Positions 10,649-20,522 of a stretch of 64,000 nt of DNA are shown here, piece after piece. Origin of the DNA: Symsagittifera roscoffensis (Eukaryota; Xenacoelomorpha; Acoela; Convolutidae); NCBI RefSeq assembly GCF_963678635.1, contig NC_087062.1, positions 10,028,670-10,092,669 of the forward strand, in the 5' to 3' direction. How positions within the stretch are numbered: position 1 is the first letter of the stretch; every line of letters begins with the position of its first letter. The translations under genes and the position numbers were made by a program. A model generated the notes under the pieces. That model saw only the letters and a program-made list of their open reading frames with translations. It was not told the origin of the DNA and did not search any database.

Positions 10649-13095
10649 TCAACTAGAAAGAAAATGAAGCTATCTGACAATTTGCTCTATAAGATATCTA
10701 GCTATGATTCTTTCTCGAGAATCATTTCAGGAAAGTAAGCAAAGTTGAGCTGAAGATATTTAAATAAAAAACTATGAATTTTGTTGAAAGTCTTCAACGA
10801 AATCTAGAAACAACAGTTCATGATTTTAAGATAATAAGAAAAAAAGTTGCAATATTTTATTTTCAAAGATTTTGACATAGATATCAAGATGAAATGAAAA
10901 AAAAAAAACGTATCGCGCGTTATTTACCTCAAATTGAGCAAATGGCCACTTTTCAAACCATCATAATTACAAAAAAAAAGATCTCATACGTCTCGCATAC
11001 CAAGCGTCTCGTATCCTAGGTAAGACACCAAATGACCAGCCCAAATTCAGATTCTATTTAAATTATCCGCTGCCTACGCTTGTTATAAGAAATCAACCGT
11101 TGTAATAAATCCGTGTCTGGACATTTGTTCCCAGACATTAATGTCCGGAAAACGCTTTGAACCCGAGAATTTAATTTCCGACTTTTCGATTTTCAATCTA
11201 GTGAATGCACCGCTCGGCCAAACGCGCTTTTAATGTTCAATTGCTTTTTGAAAGCGTTGTCTCGCTTTGACAGTTCTATGGATAATTGGTACTCATAGAG
11301 TCTAATTATAGAACGATCGAACAGCCGCACAAGAACAAAGATCACAAGGTGAAATAAAACTAATTATCATTGCAAAATACCTTCGAACAATTTTATCTGG
11401 GATGAAAAACGAGTGAATTTAACGAGGAATTTTGTACGAAAAATGAGGAATTTTGTACGAAAAACCAGTGGTTGTAGGTGAAATATTCTTTGCTTTATGA
11501 ACTCCGCAAAACAAAATCTTTCAGATTTTTTCCGTCGAAAGCGCTTAGTTCAAATTTTGAAAACTGACTTAATCAAAAACCACCCCAAACATAAATAGTC
11601 TCTCATCTTCATTAAAACAAGAAAAAAAGGAAGAAAAAACGTGTTGGATAGGCGATCTCGCAGCTAAACTTTTATCTCAAACAGTAAACAAGGTTTAATG
11701 CAAAGTGGGTTAGTTCTCAAAATGTTCTCTCTGCAAGCGACAGGCGTAAAATTTTGACAAATTGTTATTTCGCCAAATTTATTCCATCGACCGACGCGAT
11801 CTATTAACTTGTCCAGTTAGTCATTTGCCAAAAATTCAGCCCTGCATCCTAACTAAATCAGAGATAACGAATTGATTCACTATTTAATCCCATGTGAAAG
11901 AATATTTCGGATGCCAGATTCCTTCAACGGTCTAAATGAAGTTTTAAAAATAAAGGATTGAAGAGTTTTGAAAACTATGAAATCTTATCTCACTGCCATG
12001 TGATGAAAATGAAAATTTGCCAAGTATTTTTTGAAGACTGTAGATTGTGCTGGCGGCGTTCCGAGCGAAAAACGTTTTGAAAAAATGTGAAGTCGATTAT
12101 AAGTGATAATCACTGATTACAACTCAGATGAAAATTTTATATAGTAACCCGAGGTGCGTTCCAGAAAATTTAATGATAGTATTCTTTTTTATCACACTTC
12201 AAAGTTTGAAAGAAAAACTACTGGGCGCAGTTATAATTGCAGAGGGCATTTTATGTTCAGTGACCTTTTTAGCAGCTACTTTTGTGCCATTTTTCAAATT
12301 AAAGAAATAAAAACATGTAAGACAGAATAAATTTGAAAGAAAAATTATTTTTTTTGAGATAGCTTCTACATGACATTTACTAACTTATCACAAAAGATTG
12401 TTCAAAAAAAATTCTGACCAATTTGCTTAAAGACTGATTAATTATGGCGCCCAGTTCCTTTTAAAAGCTGCATACCCTAGGTCAATCACAGACTTATTTT
12501 TAAAACAAATCCAGATTCAGACTTAAATTTATAGTCCAGTCGAGGAGTTTGAGTCTGGAAAGTCTTGTCATGGATCAACTTCTGAATACTTTTTTTTCTG
12601 AATAATTTTCTTCTGAATGTTTACTTCTGAATAATTTTGATTAAATTAGACATCTTCATTTTAAAATTTCAAACTTTGTATAACTTTAATTTTAAATTTA
12701 TAGGAAAAATTCAAAACTCATTTTGAAAATTCTTCTCAAATCTTCAAATAGGGCGATATTTCGATTGAAATTGTCAAGACGAAGTATTGTAATTATTTAA
12801 TTTTGTTGATATCAGGAATTGCCGTCTATAAGAAGAATGGTCCAAGAGCAGAGCAGACCTGAATTTAGAATAAACAGAAGCGGATTAATGAATACAAAAA
12901 AAATTGTAATTGAAAACCAAACCAAATGACAATCTAACCCGTTGTTGACACGAGCACTAAGACGCTCAATCTTTCTTCGTTGTTAAGCTCCAGAAGCTCA
13001 AACAACGGCTTAGTTTGGTCAAAAAAACTGCGATTGATTAAAGTCTGATCAGCAGAATCTCTCTTTTGTAAATGAAGAAATTGCATTGTTGAGAG
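10649..13095. other. AT-rich intergenic DNA with one F3 relic
   Basis: About 10905-10985 matches the interior of F3 in inverted orientation (ATCGCGCGTTA, then AAATTGAGCAAATGGCCA and a CATAATTAC block) but is strongly diverged. A 21-bp direct duplication, GAGGAATTTTGTACGAAAAA, sits at about 11425-11465. TTCTGAATA words are reiterated at about 12560-12640. No gene or RNA is supported. The short frame at 12128-12310 has one hydrophobic stretch but no other support. Confidence 0.4.
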
Positions 13096-13419
13096 CAGGG
13101 GCAGATCTAGGATTTCAAAAAAAAAAATCGAAAACTTTGTCGAAATTATTTTTCTTTAGGTCGATCAAATTGAGTTTCTGAGCTCTCCTGAATCACTATG
13201 AAGACCCTATTTTGACAAATTTTCTGCGCCGCAAGCAAGTTTTTGAAAAAAATAGGCCAAAAAAGCCATTATTAGGCACTTTTTAGAAAAATTTCAGGGT
13301 CAGTCAGCCAAAAATACATATCTAAAATAGTACAAAGTGGGGACCCTATGGATCGGCAGGGGGTCGAACCCCTGAGAGGGAAGGCGTTTGCAGCCCCCCG
13401 CCCCTCAAATTGGCTACTG
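13096..13419 (+). repeat. F6 repeat, complete copy (324 bp)
   Basis: It starts CAGGGGCAGATCTAGG and ends TTGGCTACTG, giving CAG...CTG termini like many hAT-type elements. Internal marks are TTTCTGCGCCGCA at about 13219 and a GGGTCGAACCCC palindrome at about 13360. It abuts a MITE1-like element at 13420. No target duplication could be confirmed because the right flank is another repeat. Confidence 0.55.
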
Positions 13420-13570
13420 GGCTCTTTTCCACTTTCCTCCCCACAATTGAAGTTAGTTTTGGAAAACTAAATTTACGTAGTCATAATGTTCGAAATTTTA
13501 TATGGTAAACAAAGTAATTTTGTAAACATATTTGTTCTTCATACCTTCCCTCGTAAATTCAAGCACTCAG
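13420..13570 (+). repeat. Diverged MITE1, left part
   Basis: It begins GGCTCTTTTCCACTTTCC and continues through a GTCATAATG...TTTGTTCTTCATAC block shared with the MITE1 copy at 16204. The right terminus is not recognisable. A short open frame here (13486-13677) is incidental. Confidence 0.5.
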
Positions 13571-14190
13571 TTATAAATATTGTGGCCCCAAAAATTATTA
13601 TTATTGTTCTTGGGACCATGTGTAGGATTACTCTTGGCGGTCCTCTTTATGATCAGCAAAAACGCTGGTCAAGCTAACTGCAATTTAAAAGTACATATAT
13701 GCTCGAGTTTTTGCTATTTGCAACTGTTTTACAACTGAAACCCGATAAATTTAAATGAAAATCAAAATTGCTTTGGCTAAAAAGTAAACTCATGCTATTT
13801 GTCATTTAATGTTTCTGTATATTTGATGAATGTTTTTTTATTTTTTGGCGACTAATTTTTCGACCACATTGCGACTAATTTTTTGAAGAAGTCGAGACTA
13901 ATTTTCCGACCATTCCGCTCATAATTTTTTGACAGCCGCAACTTAAAACACTACCTGTTTGTCCGCGACTTAAAGCCCTGTCAAGGCTATGGATTTTCGG
14001 TATCAGATTCAACATTTCCGCGACCAACAAAGTCAAAAAATTATTCCGGGACCTTGAGCGGGGCAATTATAACATGCAAGTAAGCTGAGAAAATGGAAAA
14101 CTTGAAAATTGAAAACTTCAACCGCTACTGGTTTAGAGCAAAATTGAATCAAGGAGAAAAGAAGGCAAATTGACAAAAATGTTCATTAAA
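13571..14190. other. Intergenic DNA, nothing recognised
   Basis: A few GACTAATTTTT words are reiterated around 13850-13930. No gene, RNA or terminus was recognised. Confidence 0.35.
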
Positions 14191-14310
14191 AATTTTCAAA
14201 AACGCTTTTTAAATTTTGTATGAAAATTGTATGATAAGCATTTTTTTCATACATTTCATATATGAAACTGTATGACAAGCATTTTTCTTCTACGGACGTC
14301 AACCCGGGAG
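14191..14310 (+). repeat. F5 element, right-end fragment
   Basis: The words TGTATGATAAGCATTTTTTT and TGTATGACAAGCATTTTTCT, followed by CGTCAACCCGGGAG, match the right end of the F5 copy at 48252-48824. The left part is absent. Confidence 0.45.
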
Positions 14311-14346
14311 CGGAGCAAATTGGAGGAGCAGCATCAAAAATCCTAC

Positions 14347-14541
14347 GGCTTTATTTCCTTTTTCCCCCACCTCACATAAGCATCAATTTTATGGTATAAC
14401 GAGGGGTTTTACAAGGTTAAATATTAAAATCAAACTTTAGTCATGGCCATATTAGTTCGCATGCCAATTTTTGTATCATTCGGATAACGTGAACAAAATT
14501 TCACTAGTAAAATTTTGAAGGTGGGGGAAGGAAAAAGAGCC
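14347..14541 (+). mobile_element. MITE2, intact, 195 bp, with 8-bp target duplication
   Basis: The left end GGCTTTATTTCC and right end GGAAAAAGAGCC are inverted repeats that continue into CCCCCACCT / AGGTGGGGG. Both sides carry the same 8-bp AATCCTAC (14339-14346 and 14542-14549), the target duplication length of hAT-type transposition. There is no coding sequence, so this is a non-autonomous element. Shared internal landmarks with other copies are TATAACGAGGGGTTTTACA and CATGCCAATTTTTGTA. Confidence 0.85.
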
Positions 14542-14549
14542 AATCCTAC

Positions 14550-15027
14550 GAATGATGAGCTCTGATGACAATGCCACAGCTCAAGAATTTGCTAAAAATG
14601 GTTTCCCGGTTTTTCTAGTTAAGTAAATTGCAACAATTATGAAAGAAAACACGTGATTAGTCCTAACTAGTGGGATCGAAAATGATGATATAACCAGATC
14701 TCTCTTTACAATCGCACTCTTTACAATCATCTGAGGATTTTGAAGCCGGCTACCTTTTAGTTAAACCAACAGAGAACCTAGTTGCCCTTTGACAATGCGA
14801 TGTATTAGTGAGTAAAATAAAAACATAACAAACAGCTGTTCAACACATTAGTAAAAGAGATCAGGTTTACTCTGCTCCCACACACTCCTTTTAAAACATT
14901 CCTTTTAAAACTGAAAACTCAATTTAATCATTTGTCTTTATAAGACGTTCAATTTACCATTCTTCTTCTTCTAAAGAGATCAGGATCCCCAAACAAGCGA
15001 ACTTGGTAAGTAACGCCATACTATGCT
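14550..15027. other. Intergenic DNA, nothing recognised
   Basis: Ordinary AT-rich sequence between MITE2 copies. No open frame of note, RNA or repeat was recognised. Confidence 0.35.
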
Positions 15028-15098
15028 TTTGTGCCCTTTTCCAGCCCTTAACCTTGTAAAACCACTCGTTATACCATACAATTGATGCTCAAGTGAAA
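15028..15098 (-). repeat. MITE2 fragment interrupted by F3
   Basis: CCTTTTCCAGCCC, then ACCTTGTAAAACCACTCGTT and ATACCATACAATTGATGC, match MITE2 read in reverse. The element is cut off where the F3 copy begins at 15099. Confidence 0.6.
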
Positions 15099-15612
15099 CA
15101 AGACTGCTCGTATCAGGGCGAAGCCCTGAATGTTCCGACCGCCTTTTAAGGTTTTATGGAGCAGTAATAACATTAAAAAATTAAATGTAACTAAATTTGA
15201 AATTTTTATGAAAATCATCCCCCCACACGCCATTTAAAGTACAAAAAGATAGATTCAGCTCCTTGTAACAAATCAATCATGGCAAATAAGCTTCTTTCAA
15301 CCAATTTGGAACAATTTTAAGACGGATTAACTCTATGCTTACGCGTTAATAGCGCGAAAAATATCGCGCGTTAATTGTCCCAAATTGGCCAAAATGGCAA
15401 TCTTTAAACCCCCATAACTTTAGCAAAAATGATCACAGGTTCACAGGTAAAATATCTTTCAAATTTAAGCTCAGAACAACAATACCTTTCGAATGATATA
15501 AAAAAAGATTCCGTCAAAAATGGCTAGTTGAAAAGTCGAAATTTGTCTGAAGAAAAAAAAACAAGGGGCACAAATATTCCGTTACTTTCGTATCGAAAGT
15601 CGGAACAATAAG
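15099..15612 (-). mobile_element. F3 element, full-length copy (514 bp)
   Basis: One end reads CAAGACTGCTCGTATCAGGG with a perfect hairpin CAGGGC-GAA-GCCCTG (15114-15128). The other ends with hairpin CTTTCG-TAT-CGAAAG (15585-15599) followed by TCGGAACAATAAG. Internal hallmarks are ATCGCGCGTTAATTGTCCC and CCCATAACTTTA. It is non-coding. Orientation is called minus because the TTCCGACTTTCG end lies on the right. Terminal hairpins without matching long TIRs differ from the MITE families beside it. Confidence 0.7.
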
Positions 15613-15631
15613 GGGGTAAAGCCACGCGTGT

Positions 15632-15751
15632 GTTACGATATTACGTATGAATGTTGGTTTGTTCACCGTGCCAATTTTCTTCGCGTTACGACAATATAGT
15701 AGTTTTTAAAATTCTGAAAATGAAAGGTGGGAAGAAACTGGAAAAGAGGGC
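15632..15751 (+). repeat. MITE1 right-half fragment
   Basis: A GTTTGTTCACC...CCAATTTTCTT block, then AAAGGTGGGAAGAAACTGG and AAAAGAGGGCTC, follow the right half of MITE1. The left half is missing at the junction with F3. Confidence 0.5.
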
Positions 15752-16071
15752 TCTTCTTTTCTTTTTCAGCAGAACATGTAAATTTCATGTGACCTCTTGG
15801 TTAATTGTGAGGAGCTACAAATTTGGATATCCATCATTTCTGTTGATACCAATAATTATTTAGATTCTTGAGAGTTTCTTTTATCACTACTAAAGGTGAG
15901 CAGGTACCTGCCTGTGAATCAATCTAGGTCTGTCTAGATGTTGACCTCTACGTCTAATTCAGTGTCTGAATCATACGTTGAAGAAACAAGTTAAATTTAC
16001 TCTCAACGAAAGTACCGTTTTACTAACCCTTGTTATAATAAATCGTGTCTAGGATAGATTACTTTTACAAA
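15752..16071. other. Intergenic DNA, nothing recognised
   Basis: No repeat terminus, open frame or RNA signature was recognised between the MITE1 fragment and the MITE2 copy. Confidence 0.35.
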
Positions 16072-16079
16072 CAATCAAT

Positions 16080-16504
16080 GGCTCTTTTTCCTTTCCCCCA
16101 CCTCACACATGAATCAATTTTATGTTGTAACGAGGGGTTTTACGAGGTTAAGTATGAACACCAAATTGGTTTGTCATAGCCTAGTCAGTCCATATGCCAG
16201 TTTGGCTCTTTTCCAGTTTCCCCCCCACCTTTCAAATTCAATTTTGAAAAGCTTATTTAACGTTGTCATAATGCAATGAAATTTGGCGTGGTGAACAAAT
16301 CGACAATTCTGAACAGATTTGTTCTTCATACTTAACAGCGTAACATCACGCACTTAGCCGTAATAACACGTAAAACAAACATAAAACTCGGTAATTTAAA
16401 AGGGGGGGAACTGGAAAAGAGCCGCCAGTTTTTGTAACAACCCGATAATGTGAACAAAACTTTACTACCAAAATTTCGCTGGTAGGGGGAAAGGAAAAAG
16501 AGCC
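16080..16504 (+). mobile_element. MITE2 interrupted by a MITE1, with 8-bp target duplication
   Basis: The ends are GGCTCTTTTTCC and GGAAAAAGAGCC. The flanks carry CAATCAAT at 16072-16079 and 16505-16512, an exact 8-bp target duplication. The body matches MITE2 at 14347 but is split at ATGCCAGTTT by a complete MITE1 (16204-16423). Confidence 0.9.
16204..16423 (+). mobile_element. MITE1, intact, 220 bp, nested in MITE2
   Basis: The TIRs are GGCTCTTTTCCAGTTTCCCC and the near-exact inverse ending ACTGGAAAAGAGCC. The 8-bp target duplication GCCAGTTT flanks it (16196-16203, 16424-16431). Removing the element and one duplication restores the MITE2 order seen at 14347, so this is a datable insertion event. 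It is non-coding, and the hAT class is inferred from the 8-bp duplication. Confidence 0.92.
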
Positions 16505-16737
16505 CAATCAATTATATAAATTAAACTGCACTTTGCACCAATTATTTAATTATTTTTTGATTTGTACTGATGCGTGTTTCTGAAGAAGGTATGTTTTTTT
16601 TGCGAAGCTTCTGTAGGAAGTGAAATCCATTTTAATGCAGCATTTTACCGCTGATTCCTTGCCTTTTTTGTTGTTTGAGCACCAATCTTTTGGTATAAAG
16701 GTGGTTTTAAAATGTAAAGTTTGAAGTCCAAATATGA

Positions 16738-16868
16738 GCTCCTTTTCCTTTTCCCCCGAATCTTATAAGCACTGTATTTATGGTATAACGAGAAGTTTTA
16801 CAAGGTAAAATATTGCAACAAAATATGTCTGTCTTGGCCAAAATTAGTCTGCATGCCAATTGTTGTAA
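16738..16868 (+). repeat. MITE2 left half
   Basis: It begins GCTCCTTTTCCTTTTCCCCC and proceeds through TATAACGAGAAGTTTTACA and GCATGCCAATTGTTGTAA, in MITE2 order. It is cut off by the MITE1 at 16877; the right half does not reappear. Confidence 0.65.
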
Positions 16869-16876
16869 TAATCGGA

Positions 16877-17095
16877 GGCTCTTTTCCAGTTTCCCCTCCT
16901 TTCAAAATAACGAGTTTTATATTTGTTTTACGTGTTATTACGGCTAAATGCGTGATGTTACGCTGTAAAGTGTGAAGAACAAATCTGTACAGAATTGTCG
17001 ATTTGTTCACCACGCCAAATTTCATTGCATTGTGACAACGTTAAATAGACTTTTCAAAATTGAATTTGAAAGGAGGGGGGGACTGGAAAAGAGCC
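16877..17095 (-). mobile_element. MITE1, intact, 219 bp, inserted in MITE2
   Basis: Ends GGCTCTTTTCCAGTTTCCCC and GACTGGAAAAGAGCC. The internal sequence is the reverse complement of the copy at 16204. Flanking octamers TAATCGGA (16869-16876) and TAATTGGA (17096-17103) differ at one base and look like an aged target duplication. A short open frame across it (16798-17025 minus) is incidental. Confidence 0.8.
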
Positions 17096-17460
17096 TAATT
17101 GGAGGCACTTTTTGTTCCGACATTCGATACGAAAGTAACGGAATATTTGTGCTCGGGGTGGGTTTTTTTTCTTCAGACAAATTTCGACTTTTTAACTAGC
17201 CATTTTTGACGGAAAAATTTAATATCATTCGAAAGCTATTGTTGTCCTGAGCCTAAATTTTAAAAAATATTTTACCTGTGATCTTTTTTCGTAAAGTTAT
17301 GGGGGTTTAAAGATTGTCATTTTGGCCAATTTGGGACAATTAAAGCGCGATGTATTTCGCGCTATTAACGCGTAAGCGGAGATTTAATCCGTCATAGAAA
17401 TCGTTCCAAATTGGTTGAAAGAAGCTTATTTGCCATAATTGATTTGTTACAAGAAGCGAA

Positions 17461-18533
17461 ATCTATTCTTTTCAAAGTTCCCCCACCTTTCAAAATACCG
17501 AGTTTTATATTTGTTTTACGTGTTATTACGGCTAAAAAGTGTCAATGTTAGAGATGGAATGATTGCTGGTTTCAGCATTTACAAAAAAGTGTCAATGTTA
17601 GAGATGGAATGATTAGAGATGGAATGATTGGAAGCATTTACAAAAAAGTGCCAATGTTAGGGATGGAATGATTGCTGGTTTCAGCATTTACAAAAAAGTG
17701 TCAATGTTAGAGATGGAATGATTAGAGATGGAATGATTGGAAGCATTTACAAAAAAGTGCCAATGTTAGGGATGGAATGATTGCTGGTTTCAGCATTTAC
17801 AAAAAAGTGTCAATGTTAGAGATGGAATGATTAGAGATGGAATGATTGGAAGCATTTACAAAAAAGTGTCAATGTTAGAGATGGAATGATTGCTGGTTTC
17901 AGCATTTACAAAAAAGTGTCAATGTTAGAGATGGAATGATTAGAGATGGAATGATTGGAAGCATTTACAAAAAAGTGCCAATGTTAGGGATGGAATGATT
18001 GCTGGTTTCAGCATTTACAAAAAAGTGTCAATGTTAGAGATGGAATGATTAGAGATGGAATGATTGGAAGCATTTACAAAAAAGTGTCAATGTTAGAGAT
18101 GGAATGATTGCTGGTTTCAGCATTTACAAAAAAGTGTCAATGTTAGAGATGGAATGATTAGAGATGGAATGATTGGAAGCATTTACAAAAAAGTGCCAAT
18201 GTTAGGGATGGAATGATTGCTGGTTTCAGCATTTACAAAAAAGTGTCAATGTTAGAGATGGAATGATTAGAGATGGAATGATTGGAAGCATTTACAAAAA
18301 AGTGTCAATGTTAGAGATGGAATGATTAGAGATGGAATGATTGGAAGCATTTACAAAAAAGTGTCAATGTTAGAGATGGAATGATTGCTGGTTTCATTGA
18401 ATTATTGACGGCTAAACACTGATCAGAAATGTCGATTTGTTCACCACGCCAAATTTCCTTGCATTGTGACAACGTTAAATAGACTTTTCAAAAATTGAAT
18501 TTGAAAGGGCGGAGGGGAAACTGGAAAAGAGCC
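17461..18533 (-). mobile_element. MITE1 expanded by an internal minisatellite
   Basis: The left arm (17461-17537) is a decayed MITE1 end: CAAAGTTCCCCCACCTTTCA, then the TTTTATATTTGTTTTACGTG block and TTACGGCTAAA. The right arm (18405-18533) is the other MITE1 half, from GACGGCTAAAC to GAAACTGGAAAAGAGCC. An 860-bp tandem array lies between the arms, in the middle of the element. Confidence 0.75.
17538..18397 (+). repeat. Minisatellite with alternating 50-bp and 59-bp units
   Basis: There are sixteen units starting AGTGTCAATG or AGTGCCAATG. Type A is 50 bp (contains GATTGCTGGTTTCAGC) and type B is 59 bp (GAGATGGAATGATT doubled, then GGAAGC). They alternate A-B along the array except for one B-B pair at 18242-18360, so the effective higher-order unit is 109 bp. 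A variant A' (GTGCC...GTTAGGGA) recurs at 17647, 17756, 17974 and 18192. The last A is truncated. Confidence 0.95.
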
Positions 18534-18640
18534 GTTTTTTGTATATTACATTTAATTTTGTTGTATAAATACTGCTCCATAATTCCTAAAAGGCAGTCGG
18601 AACCTTGAGGGCTTCGCCCTGATACGAGTAGTCTTGTATA

Positions 18641-18913
18641 CTTTCAAAATTGATTTTTGAAAGCCGGTTACTGAGGCTACCAGTAAACTTTCGCAGGTTG
18701 GGGTTAGGAAAAAACCAAAATATATTTGACATGACCTAAATGGCATGCCAATCTTTGTAACAATGGGGCAATGTGAACGAAAAGTGGTTCCTTTTCCTTT
18801 TCCCTTACCTGCGACTTTTTACTAATAAATTTACTTTTCACCTTGTCCGATTGATGTCAAAACTGGCATTCAGACTAATTTGGCCCTGAAAATTTGATCT
18901 TCACCAGTTTCCC
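18641..18913. repeat. Decayed MITE2 relic
   Basis: GGTTGGGGTTAGGAAAAAA, TGGCATGCCAATCTTTGTA and GGTTCCTTTTCCTTTTCCC are MITE2 landmarks in altered order and with heavy divergence. No boundaries or target duplication can be set. Confidence 0.35.
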
Positions 18914-19453
18914 TCTTTTTGTTCCGACTTTCGATGCGAAAATAACGGAATATTTGTGCTCGGGGTGGGTTTTTATTTCTTCAGACAAATTTCGACTTTT
19001 TAGCTAGCCATTTTTGACGGATTTTTTTATATCATTCGAAAGCTATTGTTGTCTTGAGCTTAAACTTGAAAAAATATTTCACCTGTGACCATTTTTTGCA
19101 AAGTTATGGGGGTTTAAAGATTGCCATTTTGGCCAATTTGGAACAATTAACGCGCGATATATTTCGCGCTTATAACGCGTAAGCGTAAGCGGAGAGTAAA
19201 TACGCCTTAGAAATCGTTCCAAATTGGTTCAAGAAAGTTTATATGCCATAATTGATATAATAATAGGAGCGAAATCTATATTTTTGTACTTTATATGGCG
19301 TGTGGGGGGATGATTTTCATTAAAAAAGTTTAAATTTTTGAAAAAAAAATTCATTTTATTTCATTATGTTTAATTTTTTTTGTTATTACTGCTCTTGAAA
19401 CCTCAAACGGCAGTCGGAACATTCAGGGCTTCGCCTTGATACGAGCAGTCTTG
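18914..19453 (+). mobile_element. F3 element, full-length copy (540 bp)
   Basis: It starts CTTTTTGTTCCGACTTTCG and ends GATACGAGCAGTCTTG. The internal order follows the other copies: GTGCTCGGGGTGGG, TTCGAAAGCTATTGTTGTC, TATGGGGGTTTAAAGATTGC, TTCGCGCTTATAACGCG and ATGGCGTGTGGGGGG. The right-end hairpin is altered (AGGGCTTCGCCTT). It is non-coding. Confidence 0.7.
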
Positions 19454-20522
19454 TTTTGATTTGTTATCAAACTCAATAATTGAAAGTTTTTTTAAATTGA
19501 TATTTTATGCAATCAATTGCATTACGACGTGCCAGCGTCAAAACGTGAACAACTCTTACATCATTACGTACATGCAAAATGTCGTATGCGCAACTTTTGA
19601 ACAGTTTTTCATGTAATTTTACGAAGATGGTCAAAACTAGAAAAGAGCCCAAACTTGTGTTGACACTTAATATTGTAAAACCCCTCGTTACAACATAACA
19701 TTTATTTTTATGCGAGATGGGGGCGATTAGTAATAAGAACCCAAAATCAATTAGAAAAAGTTGCAGGTAGAAAAGTTTCCGATATAATCCATTAACATCG
19801 ATTATTTCCCATGAAACTCTTGTGTGGGGTAGACTTTAAAACTATATTTCAAGGTTAAGACACCCGCCCCATGTATATTTTACAAATCTCTGGATGGTTA
19901 ATTTCGACTTTCGATAAGAACGAGAAATTGAAGCCTGGTGTGTTTTTGTTCAGTCAATTTTTGAGTTTTAAGGTAAAAAGTTTTTGAAGGATCTATAGTA
20001 TATTTCTTGTAAAGTAATAGGGGTTTGAAATTGATAATTTGGCCAATTTCGGATAATTAACACGCGATTTGTTGCGTTCATTTAAATCGTAAACGGCAGA
20101 TTAAATCGTACTAAACTTAAATTGGGGCAACTCATTCGACTATGTATTCAGCACAAGGTTCGCTGGCTCTTTTCCACTTCCCCTTTTATTTGAATTTTTC
20201 ATTTTCTCAGGTGTCTTAGTCTTTTTATGGCTTATCGAGTCATGTTACGATGTTACATTATGACAACCTAAATGTACTTTTTTCGAAAGTGAAATTCAAA
20301 TGTGAGGGAAAATGGAAAAACGATGCGTCGCAAAATACGCTTGTTTGTAGTTAACATAGCGCGTGGGTGGATAAAAGAAAAAAAACTGGAGTTTTTTTTA
20401 TTAGTATAAACTTTTTCGAGCAAAAACTTTTTTGTTGGCTTTGAACTGCAGTCATCCTCATATACGAGCAACATTGTTACATCATTATTAATTTTTTATC
20501 ATGTATTATTAATATATAAAAA
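19454..20522. repeat. Mixed relics of MITE2, F3 and MITE1
   Basis: About 19620-19735 holds MITE2 words (AGAAAAGAGCCC, TATTGTAAAACCCCTCGTTA). About 19900-20140 is a strongly diverged F3 interior (TTTCGACTTTCGATAAG, AATTTGGCCAATTTCGG, TAACACGCGATTTG). About 20165-20325 is a diverged MITE1 (GGCTCTTTTCCACTTCCCC...GAGGGAAAATGGAAAA). A short minus-strand open frame at 20268-20474 is incidental. Confidence 0.5.

Larger units (their letters stand above)
17104..18640 (+). mobile_element. F3 element split by a MITE1 that carries a minisatellite
   Basis: The first part (17104-17460) runs from CTTTTTGTTCCGAC through the F3 interior to GCGAAATCTATTC. The second part (18534-18640) resumes with the F3 end: TACTGCTCCATAATTCC, GGCAGTCGGAAC and the hairpin AGGGCTTCGCCCT, then TACGAGTAGTCTTG. 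About 75-100 bp of F3, including the GGCGTGTGGGGGGATG block seen at about 19300, is missing at the insertion. Confidence 0.7.

Noticed and set aside
13340-13420. tRNA T-arm (GGGTCGAACCCC) at the F6 right end
   Set aside because: The motif is a palindrome within a repeated element. The copy at 50380 has it degraded and no A box lies upstream at tRNA spacing.
17538-18397. CRISPR-like array (regular repeats)
   Set aside because: There are no unique spacers. The units are contiguous tandem repeats of 50 and 59 bp within a eukaryotic MITE.
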